A stretch of 64,000 nt of DNA. Source: Paraburkholderia sp. (GTDB lineage: Bacteria; Pseudomonadota; Gammaproteobacteria; Burkholderiales; Burkholderiaceae). Within the stretch, counting starts at the first letter, position 1; each line of letters begins with the position of its first letter. Position numbers and translations under genes: made by a program. The notes under the pieces are model-generated. The model made no database searches. It was not told the DNA's origin and saw nothing but the letters and a program-made list of their open reading frames with translations. Shown here in pieces: positions 33,973-41,449 of the stretch. Location: contig SCRN01000040.1 of NCBI GenBank assembly GCA_004322045.1, positions 186,001-250,000 of the forward strand, in the 5' to 3' direction.

Positions 33973-35463
33973 ATGGCAGCAAGGCGAGGTGAGCGCCGGC
34001 TGGTGATCGTGGGCGGCGGCGCGAGCGGCGTCGCCGCATTCGTTGCAGCGGTGCGATACGGCGTTGCGCGGTCGATCGAGCTTGTCGATCCGAGAGGCAT
34101 CGGGCGCAGCACCGCGTTCGCGGCAAAGCATCCGGCGCTGCTTTGCAATACGTCGGTCGAGACGATGTCGATCGTCGACGACGATCCCGATGACTTCCTC
34201 GCGTACTTGCAATTGATCGGCGTGATGGCGACGCGCGACGGGTTCGTTCCGCGTGCATACGTGTCCGGATACCTCGCGTCGCGATATGACCGATACGCCG
34301 CGCTCGCGCGCGCTTCCGGCATCGAACATCGACTCGTGACCGCCGCCGCGCTTCGCATCGAACGCATGTCGGCCAGCGAGTACCGGGTCGTGCTCGAGAA
34401 CGGCGTGACATTGCCTGCGACCGATGTCCTCATCTGCACGGGGCATGGGGCGCCGTACGTTCCGGACGCCGTCAGGCCGCATCTGGGAAAGCCGCTGTTG
34501 TTCGAGAGCCTCTACCCGGAAGCGCACGTTCTGGCTGAACTCGAGGCGCGCTCGCGCGTGCTGGTTCTGGGCAGCCGGTTGTCTGCGCTCGATTCCGCGT
34601 TACTGCTGTGCGCGGCCGGGCATTCGATCGACATCGTCTCGCCATCCGGGCGTTTGCCCGCGGTCCGCACGGCTACGCCGCGTGCGTGCCCGGTGCCGGT
34701 CGATGCGGCAGCGCTCGCACGGTTGGACTTGGATTGCGCCGCCGCCACGCTGTCGTGGCGGCTCTTGCGAATCGTCGCACGCGCGGCGCGCGCGGTGCAT
34801 AAACGTCCGTTGAGCGCTCAGGTCGAGCGCGCCCGCGAGCCGATCGAGCGCATGCGGCGCGAGGCCGAGCTCGCGCGGCGCGGCGCGACCGATTGGCAGG
34901 AGATTCTCGTCGCGCACATGGACGCTGCACAGATACGCTTGCACGATGAGCCCGTCGAACGCCAGCGTCATGCGCTGGCCGAATGTTCGCGCGTCGTCGG
35001 ACGTTACTTGTTCGCCTGTCCGCTGCAAAGCGCCGACGCGCTGATCGAATACGCGCAAGCGCAGCGCTTGACGGTCAGCGCGGCGACGCCGGCTGCACTC
35101 CATCGCGGCGCTCGGTGGACCGTGCGCTGGGACGACGGCGGACTGGACGAGTACGATGCGATCGTCTGCGCGACCGGTTTTTGCAAAGCGCCGCTCTATG
35201 CAAGTGCACACGCAGTCGCGCTAGGCGAGCAAGCGGTAGGTGCCGGCGAGAGCTTGCGCGTGGGCCCCGACTTGCGCGTGTCGCTGCCAGGGCTCGCCCA
35301 CCCAGAACGCATATGGACGCTCGGCCTCGCGTCGCAATCGGGCGCACCAATCGTCAACGCGGTCTACCAAGCCGTGCGTCAGGCGCACGAGCTTTGCCGG
35401 TCGTGGCAAGCGGCCGACGCCGCGGACGCGTTGCCGAGATTCGTAGCCGAGGAGGCGGAATGA
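33973..35463 (+). CDS. FAD/NAD(P)-binding oxidoreductase
   Basis: A 496-residue flavoprotein of the FAD-NAD(P)-binding family. The first Rossmann motif is RLVIVGGGASGVAAFVAAVR; LPATDVLICTGHGAPYVP marks the FAD-domain strand and VLVLGSRLSALDSALLL the second dinucleotide fold. A late ATG motif (AIVCATGFCKAPLY) is also present. Members hydroxylate or oxidise small substrates, often in biosynthetic clusters. A CAGGAG site precedes the ATG; the frame is open far upstream through the SnoaL gene but without similarity. Its stop overlaps the GST start (ATGA). Confidence 0.85.
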   Translation: MAARRGERRLVIVGGGASGVAAFVAAVRYGVARSIELVDPRGIGRSTAFAAKHPALLCNTSVETMSIVDDDPDDFLAYLQLIGVMATRDGFVPRAYVSGYLASRYDRYAALARASGIEHRLVTAAALRIERMSASEYRVVLENGVTLPATDVLICTGHGAPYVPDAVRPHLGKPLLFESLYPEAHVLAELEARSRVLVLGSRLSALDSALLLCAAGHSIDIVSPSGRLPAVRTATPRACPVPVDAAALARLDLDCAAATLSWRLLRIVARAARAVHKRPLSAQVERAREPIERMRREAELARRGATDWQEILVAHMDAAQIRLHDEPVERQRHALAECSRVVGRYLFACPLQSADALIEYAQAQRLTVSAATPAALHRGARWTVRWDDGGLDEYDAIVCATGFCKAPLYASAHAVALGEQAVGAGESLRVGPDLRVSLPGLAHPERIWTLGLASQSGAPIVNAVYQAVRQAHELCRSWQAADAADALPRFVAEEAE

Positions 35464-36161
35464 AGCTTTACGGAGATCGCGGATCGAGCAATACGCGCCG
35501 CGTACTGACGGTTATCGCTCACCTGAATTTGCAGGTCGAATTCGAATTCGTGAACCTGTTCGTCGGAGAAAATCGCAAGCCCGCGTATCTCGCGCTCAGT
35601 CCGAGCGGTACGATACCGGCCTTCGTCGACGGCGACATCGCGTTGTTCGAAGCGTCCGCCATCATGATCTACTTGGCGGAGCGAGCCGGCTCTACGCTTT
35701 GGCCGGCGGGCGCTGCGCGCTTCGAGGTGCTCAAGTGGATGTTCTGGGCCGCCGAGCATTTCCGGCGGGGGCCGGCGGTGCTCATCGACGAGCGCTTCAT
35801 TCATCGGCTCAGGGGGCAACCCGAGCGCCCGGCATTGGTTGCCGATGCGTTGAACTCGATTCATCGCTACGCGGCCGTGCTCGACCGGCATGTGCGCGAT
35901 CGCGCATTTGTGGCCGGCGAGACGCCGACGCTGGCCGATATCGATCTCGCTTCGCCGTTCAGCCACGTGCCGCGCACCCGTGCGCCGTTCGATGCGTATC
36001 CCAACCTGTGTGCATGGCATGCGAGGCTGGCCGATGCGATACCGGCCTGGCGCGCGACCGGAGACGATTTGGAGCGGCGGATCGCCGAGATCGAAGCGTC
36101 GTTCGCCTATGGCGACGCCTCACGCCTTGGCTTGCCTGCCCCCGCCGTCACACCCGGCTGA
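35460..36161 (+). CDS. Glutathione S-transferase
   Basis: A 233-residue GST. The N-terminal thioredoxin-like domain starts MKLYGDRGSSNTRRVLTVIA, with Ser9 or Ser10 as likely catalytic residue, and has GTIPAFVDGDIALFEASAIM with the glutathione-binding Glu-Ala/Ser pair. The C-terminal helices carry GETPTLADIDLASPF, the conserved Asp motif. It is coupled by ATGA to the FAD-binding oxidoreductase gene. In this context it may add or remove a thiol during biosynthesis, or protect against an electrophilic product; both are inference. Confidence 0.9.
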   Translation: MKLYGDRGSSNTRRVLTVIAHLNLQVEFEFVNLFVGENRKPAYLALSPSGTIPAFVDGDIALFEASAIMIYLAERAGSTLWPAGAARFEVLKWMFWAAEHFRRGPAVLIDERFIHRLRGQPERPALVADALNSIHRYAAVLDRHVRDRAFVAGETPTLADIDLASPFSHVPRTRAPFDAYPNLCAWHARLADAIPAWRATGDDLERRIAEIEASFAYGDASRLGLPAPAVTPG

Positions 36162-36179
36162 GATCCAAGAGCGCGCGGG

Positions 36180-36917
36180 TCAAGCGCTTTCCCGATACTC
36201 GTTAAAGCCTGTTGCCGCGTTTCGCAGCGCATCGAGTTCGATGCCGAAATGTTCGCGCAGCGCTTCCGAGCCGGCTGGCGTAATCGCGACCGCACGCGTT
36301 TCCTGTCCGCGCTTGAGCCACGCCCAGGCGCAGAAAGCGTTCATCAGATGGGCGCCGAGCGGCCCGGCGATATGGTATTGCCGCTCCGTCCAATCGAGGC
36401 AGCGGTGGGCGTGGCCGGTTTGGTTCGGGAACGGGCCGCCGACATCCAGCCCAAGGCGTTGCAGCAGCGCATGTCCAGCCGGTGTGAGTTCGTATTCATA
36501 GTCGCTGCGCTCGGCGAGATACCCGCGGCCGATCATCGCTTGCGTGACGGCCACGCCGACTTGGCCCGCCAGATGGTCGTAGCAGCAGCGCGCAAAGCGC
36601 AATTCGCGTGCGCAGCGATTGGGCGTCGAACGCCATTCGGGCGTGACCGGGCCGACCGAGGCCAGGCTTTCGAGCACGCGCGGCACATGCGGGCCCGCCA
36701 GGCTGTAATAGCGGTGCCGCCCCTTGCTCTCGACGCGCAGCAAGCCGCCATCCAGCAGCTTCGACAAGTGCGAACTCGCCGTTTGCGCGGTCACGCCGGC
36801 TGCATCGGCGAGCGCACCTGCGGACCGGGCGAAGCCGTCTGCGAGCGTAATGAGGATGATCGCGCGCACCGGCTCTGCGATCAAATGCGCGACGGTGGAA
36901 ATATTGTGCTGACTCAC
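36180..36917 (-). CDS. ArsR-type winged-helix transcriptional regulator
   Basis: A 245-residue regulator. Residues 1-80 form an ArsR-type winged helix: VRAIILITLADGFARSAGAL, the recognition helix TAQTASSHLSKLLDGGLL and the wing VESKGRHRYYSLAG. The remaining 160 residues form a C-terminal domain without the Cys metal sites of ArsR proper. Translation begins at GTG behind GAGGG. It lies between the two arms of the putative biosynthetic locus and is divergent from the MFS exporter gene, so it may control the cluster. Whether it also binds the 16-bp dyads is not known. Confidence 0.87.
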   Translation of the reverse strand: MSQHNISTVAHLIAEPVRAIILITLADGFARSAGALADAAGVTAQTASSHLSKLLDGGLLRVESKGRHRYYSLAGPHVPRVLESLASVGPVTPEWRSTPNRCARELRFARCCYDHLAGQVGVAVTQAMIGRGYLAERSDYEYELTPAGHALLQRLGLDVGGPFPNQTGHAHRCLDWTERQYHIAGPLGAHLMNAFCAWAWLKRGQETRAVAITPAGSEALREHFGIELDALRNAATGFNEYRESA

Positions 36918-36957
36918 TGTTGCCCTCAGGTTCGAACAATCTATTTATCGTTTTTTG

Positions 36958-36973
36958 TAGTTTTTTAAAACTA
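36958..36973. promoter_or_regulatory. AT-rich palindrome in the regulator-exporter gap
   Basis: TAGTTTT (36958-36964), TT, AAAACTA (36967-36973): a perfect dyad 41 bases upstream of the regulator GTG on the minus strand. It is a second candidate operator in this gap, with different sequence from the 16-bp dyad, and suits autoregulation by the ArsR-type protein. Confidence 0.45.
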
Positions 36974-36984
36974 TCGCGAAATAC

Positions 36985-37028
36985 TTCGATACGCTTCGAA
37001 GCATTCTCGATGAGTACGAGATTATAGT
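36985..37028 (+). promoter_or_regulatory. Dyad-controlled promoter of the exporter/N-N-bond gene cluster
   Basis: TTCGATACGCTTCGAA (36985-37000), 22 bases, TATAGT (37023-37028). Dyad and spacing copy those at 33331-33374 with a single base change. The expected start is near 37035, giving a short leader of about 25 bases before the GTG of the exporter gene. No -35 consensus is visible, so an activator binding the dyad at about -42.5 is likely. Confidence 0.7.
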
Positions 37029-37059
37029 CAACAGACCATTCCGAACCGGACTCATTGCT

Positions 37060-38430
37060 GTGAATGAAACGAGCGAATATAAAAAAAGGGTATTACTGGC
37101 GACGAGTTTGAGCTATGTCGTAGTCATTCTCGATACGACAATCGTCAATATCGCGCTCGCCAAAATCGCCGCCTCGCTGGGCGCCGACGTGGCCGGGCTG
37201 CAGTGGGTCGTCAATGCCTATACGCTGACCTTCGCAAGCCTGTTGCTGACGGGCGGGCTGCTCGGCGACCGGCTCGGCGCCCGCAACGTCTACTTGACGG
37301 GACTGCTCGTCTTCGCGGCGGCTTCCGCGCTGTGCGGCTTCGCACCGAATCTGCAGGTCCTCGTCCTCGCGCGCGTGATGCAAGGCATCGGCGCCGCGCT
37401 GCTCGTGCCTTGTTCGCTGACGCTGATCAGTGCGGCGTATACCGACGCGCAGCAACGTGCGGGAGCCATCAGCGTTTGGGCAGGGTGCGGCGGCATTGCA
37501 ATGGCGGCCGGTCCGCTCGTCGGCGGCTTGCTCGTCCACTGGCTCGGATGGCGCAGCATTTTCGTCGTCAACGTGCCGATCGCCGCGTGCGGCGCCTGGC
37601 TTACGCTGCGCATCCCGGCCACGCGCCGCGCTCGCGTCGAACACATGGACTTCGCGGGCCAAGCCGCGGCCATCGTCGCGCTTGCCTGTTCGGTGGCCGT
37701 GTTGATCGAGGGCGCGAAGCTCGGCTGGCGCTCCGCGCCTATCGTGACCGGCATCGTGGCGGCCGTCGCGGGCTGGATCGCGTTCGTCCTGATCGAACGC
37801 AGGCGCGCGCGGCCGATGCTTCCGCTCGCGCTCTTTCGTCATCCGGTGTTCTCGGCCTCCGTGTTCGTCTCGCTGATCTCCGCGCTCGTCTTTTACGGTC
37901 TGCTGTTTTTGCTGAGTTTGTACTTTCAGGAAGGCCGCGGCTGGCAATCGTTGCAGACCGGTCTCGCGTTTCTACCGCTCACGGTGATGGTGACGGCGGG
38001 CAGCTTTTCGGCAGGCCGGCTCGGTGCGGCTTACGGCACCGGTCGCGTCGTGATCGGTGGCTTCTTGCTCTATGCAATCGGGTTCGCGGGGTTGCTGGCG
38101 CTCGCGCACGATGCGCCGTATTGGCGTATCGCCTTGTGCTTCCCGGCCGTGGGCTTCGGCTCCGGGGTCATCACGCCGGCCGCCACGGCAACGCTGCTCG
38201 GCGCCGTCGACAAGACGCGCGCCGGTGTCGCCGCCGGCGTGCTCAACGCGAGCCGGCAGACCGGTTCCGCATTCGGCGTCGCGATCTTCGGCTTGCTGCT
38301 CGGCGCGTCGCAACCGGCAGGCGGCGTGCATGCCGCCGTGAGCCTTGCGATCGTGCTGTCGCTGCTCGCGGCCTTCTCTTGGCGCATCACGTTGTTGCTT
38401 GCCGCACGAGCGCGGGGCGCCGTCGCCTGA
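37060..38430 (+). CDS. MFS drug exporter (DHA2, EmrB/QacA type)
   Basis: A 456-residue major facilitator with about 14 hydrophobic segments. It has the DHA2 signatures LDTTIVNIALAKIA in helix 1, LLGDRLGARNVYLTG in loop 2-3, LARVMQGIGAALLVP (motif B) and GPLVGGLLVHWLGWRSIF (motif C of antiporters). It starts with GTG. As first gene of the cluster with an N-hydroxylase, cupin and MetRS-like ligase, it most likely exports the product or confers self-resistance. The direction and product are inferred. Confidence 0.88.
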   Translation: MNETSEYKKRVLLATSLSYVVVILDTTIVNIALAKIAASLGADVAGLQWVVNAYTLTFASLLLTGGLLGDRLGARNVYLTGLLVFAAASALCGFAPNLQVLVLARVMQGIGAALLVPCSLTLISAAYTDAQQRAGAISVWAGCGGIAMAAGPLVGGLLVHWLGWRSIFVVNVPIAACGAWLTLRIPATRRARVEHMDFAGQAAAIVALACSVAVLIEGAKLGWRSAPIVTGIVAAVAGWIAFVLIERRRARPMLPLALFRHPVFSASVFVSLISALVFYGLLFLLSLYFQEGRGWQSLQTGLAFLPLTVMVTAGSFSAGRLGAAYGTGRVVIGGFLLYAIGFAGLLALAHDAPYWRIALCFPAVGFGSGVITPAATATLLGAVDKTRAGVAAGVLNASRQTGSAFGVAIFGLLLGASQPAGGVHAAVSLAIVLSLLAAFSWRITLLLAARARGAVA

Positions 38431-38450
38431 TTCTCGCTGCGTTTTATCGC

Positions 38451-38473
38451 GTCCGGGCGCGCCGCGCCCGGAC
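38451..38473 (+). repeat. Strong hairpin between exporter and N-hydroxylase genes
   Basis: GTCCGGGCG (38451-38459), loop CGCCG, CGCCCGGAC (38465-38473): a 9-bp perfect GC-rich stem in the 93-base gap. No T-tract follows. It may act as an attenuator or mRNA processing site that sets different levels for transporter and enzymes. Confidence 0.6.
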
Positions 38474-38523
38474 ATTTGCATGCCCGCTGTTTCACTGTCG
38501 CGTCGCCCATACAAGGACTTGAA

Positions 38524-39852
38524 ATGCGCTATTCATCAACCAACGGCCCGATCGACCTGGTGGGAATCGGGATCGGGCCGGCCAACTTGAGCCTTGCAGC
38601 ACTGCTCAAGCGCCATCCCCGCGTGCGCGCCCGCTTCTTCGAGCGCCGCGCGCAATTTCAATGGCACGCCGGCTTAATGCTGCCCAACGCGTCGTTGCAA
38701 GTCCCTTTTCTAAAGGACTTGGTCAGTCTCGTCGATCCGACGAGCGAACTGTCGTTTCTGCAATTCTTGGCCACGCATAAGCGCCTGTTGTGCTTCATCA
38801 ATGCCAATTTTCCGCAAGTGCTCAGACGCGAATTCAACCAATACTACCGGTGGGCGTGCGAGCAATTGGACAGCCTCGAGTTCGGTCGCGAAGTGGATGC
38901 GGTCGAACTCGACGGCGAGACCTTGATCGTGCGCGGCAACGGCTGGAGCCAGCCGACCCGCAGCGTGGTGCTCGGCACCGGGCTGCAAGCGGCCGTCCCC
39001 GACTGCGCGAAACCGTGGCTCAGCACCACCTTGCTCCATGCGTCGCAGTACTTGATCAACAACAATGCGGTGGAAGGCAAGCGCGTCGTCGTGATCGGCG
39101 GCGGGCAAACCGGCGCGGAAGTGTTTCATCATTTGCTGTCCGATTCGGGCGCGATGCCGGCCAGCGTGACTTGGGCGTCGCGTCGATGGAATTTCGCGCC
39201 GCTCGACGAATCGTCGTTTACGAACGAGCTCTACACGCCCGGCTATAGCAATTACTTCTACGACTTGCCCGAGACGCTGCGCGCCACGCTGTTGGCCGAA
39301 CAAAAGCTTGCGAGCGACGGCGTGTCCTCCGCGCTGCTCGAAGCGATTTATCGCCGGGTCTACGAACTGCGTTACGTCACCGGCATGTCGTGCAATTTGC
39401 AATTGCGGCCGGCGCGCGAATTGATCGCCGTCTCGCGGCGGGGCGAGGGCTGGTCGCTCACGTTCAGACACCTGCAGCGTCAAACACACGAGACCATCGA
39501 TGCCGACATCGTCGTGCTTTGCACGGGCTACGGGTATGGGATGCCCGCGTGCCTGGACGCCATTGCCGATCGGATCGAGCGCAACGGCGACGGCTATGTC
39601 GTCAACCCCGACTACTCGGTTCGATGGGATGGTCCTAAGGGCTGCCGGCTCTATGTGCAGAACGCGGCGAAGCATCAACGCGGCATCGCCGATCCGAACT
39701 TGGGCCTGATCCCGTGGCGGTCTGCGCAGATCATCAACAGCGTGGCGGGATGTCAACTGTATGACGTCGACGAAGCGGCGCCGTTCGTCCATTGGGAGGC
39801 GCAGCCGATGGCCGTGCAAAGCGGGACCCCGGACTTGGAGATGATGTCGTGA
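38524..39852 (+). CDS. L-lysine/L-ornithine N-hydroxylase-like flavin monooxygenase
   Basis: A 442-residue class B N-hydroxylating monooxygenase like IucD. It has the FAD motif VGIGIGPANLSLAALL (residues 13-28), the NADPH motif VVVIGGGQTGAEVFHHLL, the substrate-region FTNELYTPGYSNYFYDLPE and the late ATGY-type motif VVLCTGYGYG. It is predicted to hydroxylate the side-chain amine of lysine (or ornithine) using NADPH and O2. The next four genes are not siderophore genes but a cupin, two amine oxidase-like flavoproteins and a MetRS-like protein. In N-N-bond pathways N-hydroxylysine is the first intermediate. An AAGGAC site precedes the ATG. Confidence 0.9.
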   Translation: MRYSSTNGPIDLVGIGIGPANLSLAALLKRHPRVRARFFERRAQFQWHAGLMLPNASLQVPFLKDLVSLVDPTSELSFLQFLATHKRLLCFINANFPQVLRREFNQYYRWACEQLDSLEFGREVDAVELDGETLIVRGNGWSQPTRSVVLGTGLQAAVPDCAKPWLSTTLLHASQYLINNNAVEGKRVVVIGGGQTGAEVFHHLLSDSGAMPASVTWASRRWNFAPLDESSFTNELYTPGYSNYFYDLPETLRATLLAEQKLASDGVSSALLEAIYRRVYELRYVTGMSCNLQLRPARELIAVSRRGEGWSLTFRHLQRQTHETIDADIVVLCTGYGYGMPACLDAIADRIERNGDGYVVNPDYSVRWDGPKGCRLYVQNAAKHQRGIADPNLGLIPWRSAQIINSVAGCQLYDVDEAAPFVHWEAQPMAVQSGTPDLEMMS

Positions 39853-40271
39853 GCGCCGCATCGAATGAAGCGACGGCCGCAGTGAACGAGCGCCAATTGC
39901 CGGTTGGCCACGGCGAGGGGCGTGCGCAATCGGTCTTGGCTGTGCCGAGGGCGCCTGCGATCGAGGAGGCGGAGGAAACGGTCGACCTGCCGGGCGTGCG
40001 GCTGTTCATGCATGCATTCGTCGATCGGTTAGGCAACGCGCCGCTGCGCAGCTCGCGCTTCACGATCGAGCCCGGCTGCGGCACGGGGGAAGACCGGCAC
40101 GCCGTGCATGAGATTTGGTTCGTGGCGAAAGGCCAACTCGATGTCTGTTACGACGGCGAGTGGTATCGCGTGGAAGCCGGACAGGCGCTGTTCTTCGAAC
40201 CGTGGCGGCCGCACTTCACGCGCAACGCTGGTGACGAAAGCGCGCAGATCTTTTCGGTATGGTGGGCGTGA
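39849..40271 (+). CDS. Stand-alone cupin domain protein (N-N bond formation candidate)
   Basis: A 140-residue single-domain cupin. The first 45 residues are polar; the barrel spans about 47-140. Metal-ligand candidates are His84, His87 and Glu88 in EDRHAVHEIWFVAKG, and His122 in FFEPWRPHF. It starts with GTG, and the stop of the hydroxylase overlaps this start (GTGA), so the two are coupled. In the known hydrazine-forming enzymes a cupin of this size is fused to a MetRS-like domain and carries out the rearrangement that makes the N-N bond. Here it is a separate polypeptide, with the ligase 1.2 kb downstream. Confidence 0.82.
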   Translation: MSAASNEATAAVNERQLPVGHGEGRAQSVLAVPRAPAIEEAEETVDLPGVRLFMHAFVDRLGNAPLRSSRFTIEPGCGTGEDRHAVHEIWFVAKGQLDVCYDGEWYRVEAGQALFFEPWRPHFTRNAGDESAQIFSVWWA

Positions 40272-40272
40272 C

Positions 40273-41346
40273 ATGAAGCGCGATTACGATCTGGTGATCG
40301 TCGGCGGCGGCATCGTCGGTGCGTGGACCTTGTGGCTGGCGCAGCGGCGCTTTCCGCAATGGCGAATTTTGCTCATCGAGCGCTTTCGCAATAGCGAGGG
40401 TGCGACGGCGCATTCGGCGGGGGTGCTGCTCGCCACGGGGCGCACGCCGCGCGAACGACACCTCGCCGCGCTAGGGGCGCAACTGTACAGTGAAATCCGC
40501 GCCTCGTTGAACTTGCGCACGAGCGCGGCGGACGTGTTTTGGGTCACGGCCGCCGCGAACGCACCGGCGTTGCGCGAGGTCGCGGTCGATTTCGCGATCG
40601 ACGAGACCCCAGTATCGCCGCGGGCATTGCAGGGCCGCTTGCCGGCGCCGCTCGAGCTAGCCGCGAACGAGGTGTTGCTGCGCGGCGGGCAAGCCGTGAG
40701 CCACGATCCGGCGTCGATCGCGCGCGCGCTGATCGAGGCGACCTTGCGTGCGCCGCAAGTGTTCTGCGTCGAAGGCGCGGGCGTGCGCGCGCTCGCGCGT
40801 CACAAAGTAGGCGTCGAAGTGCGGCTCGATGACGGCTGCGCCGTCTATGCAGCGCGAGCGGTGGTGGCCGTGGGGCCGTGGCTCGTCGGCGAGCCGTTCG
40901 CCCAAATGTTCGGCGCACTTTCGCCGGTGCGCGCGGTGCGGATCAAGAAGGTCGTCGCGCTGCACGTCGACCGTGTGCCACCGCCCGATGCCGCTGCCGT
41001 ATTCCTGCCGCAGGCAGACGCGTATTTGATGCCCTTGCCGCTGCGCAAACAGTGGTTGTTCAGCTTCCGCGCAGACGAATGGGACTGCCGGCCGCTGAAG
41101 CACGCGCTCGAAATCTCCGCTCAGGACCGTGAAGCCGCGCTGCGTATCGTCGATCGCTATGGGCTTGGCCCGCGCGACGCGTACCGCGGTGGCCGCGTGT
41201 TCTGCGACGCCTATACGCCTACGGGCGAGCCGCTCGTCGAGCGGGTGCCGGAAGCCCCGATCGTCCTCGCAGGTGCCGGTAGCGGTGCGGGGTTTCGGCT
41301 ATCACCGGGGCTTGCGCACGAAGCATTGCGTCTTCTGACCGATTGA
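40273..41346 (+). CDS. FAD-dependent amino acid oxidase-like protein 1
   Basis: A 357-residue flavoprotein of the D-amino-acid oxidase / glycine oxidase superfamily. The N-terminal FAD motif is YDLVIVGGGIVGAWTLWLAQ, the ATAHSAGVLLATG stretch follows, and AARAVVAVGPWLV is the strand before the substrate domain. The C-terminus AGAGSGAGFRLSPGLAHEAL contacts the flavin. In hydrazine pathways such an enzyme oxidatively cleaves the hydrazine-linked lysine, releasing hydrazinoacetate and 2-aminoadipate semialdehyde. It begins one base after the cupin stop. A second, distinct paralogue is at 43083. Confidence 0.85.
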   Translation: MKRDYDLVIVGGGIVGAWTLWLAQRRFPQWRILLIERFRNSEGATAHSAGVLLATGRTPRERHLAALGAQLYSEIRASLNLRTSAADVFWVTAAANAPALREVAVDFAIDETPVSPRALQGRLPAPLELAANEVLLRGGQAVSHDPASIARALIEATLRAPQVFCVEGAGVRALARHKVGVEVRLDDGCAVYAARAVVAVGPWLVGEPFAQMFGALSPVRAVRIKKVVALHVDRVPPPDAAAVFLPQADAYLMPLPLRKQWLFSFRADEWDCRPLKHALEISAQDREAALRIVDRYGLGPRDAYRGGRVFCDAYTPTGEPLVERVPEAPIVLAGAGSGAGFRLSPGLAHEALRLLTD

Positions 41347-41358
41347 CGGTTCGGCCGT

Positions 41359-41370
41359 TCGAACGTTCGA
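41359..41370. repeat. 12-bp palindrome between the oxidase-like and MetRS-like genes
   Basis: TCGAACGTTCGA is a perfect 12-bp palindrome in the gap of about 100 bases, the largest in the enzyme part of the cluster. It shares TTCGA half-elements with the cluster dyads but lacks a clear -10 downstream. A minor internal promoter or operator is possible. Confidence 0.4.
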
Positions 41371-41449
41371 CGGTTCTACGGCTAGGCGGCCGCCCGTGTC
41401 ACGCGTGCGCCGCTATTTCCGCCGGCTCTTTTCCTTCTTCTGGATCGCT

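Noticed and set aside
33127-35463. A single 778-residue protein spanning the SnoaL and FAD-binding region
   Set aside because: The first 282 codons are an out-of-frame reading through the SnoaL-like gene without similarity; the FAD protein has its own ATG and ribosome site at 33973.
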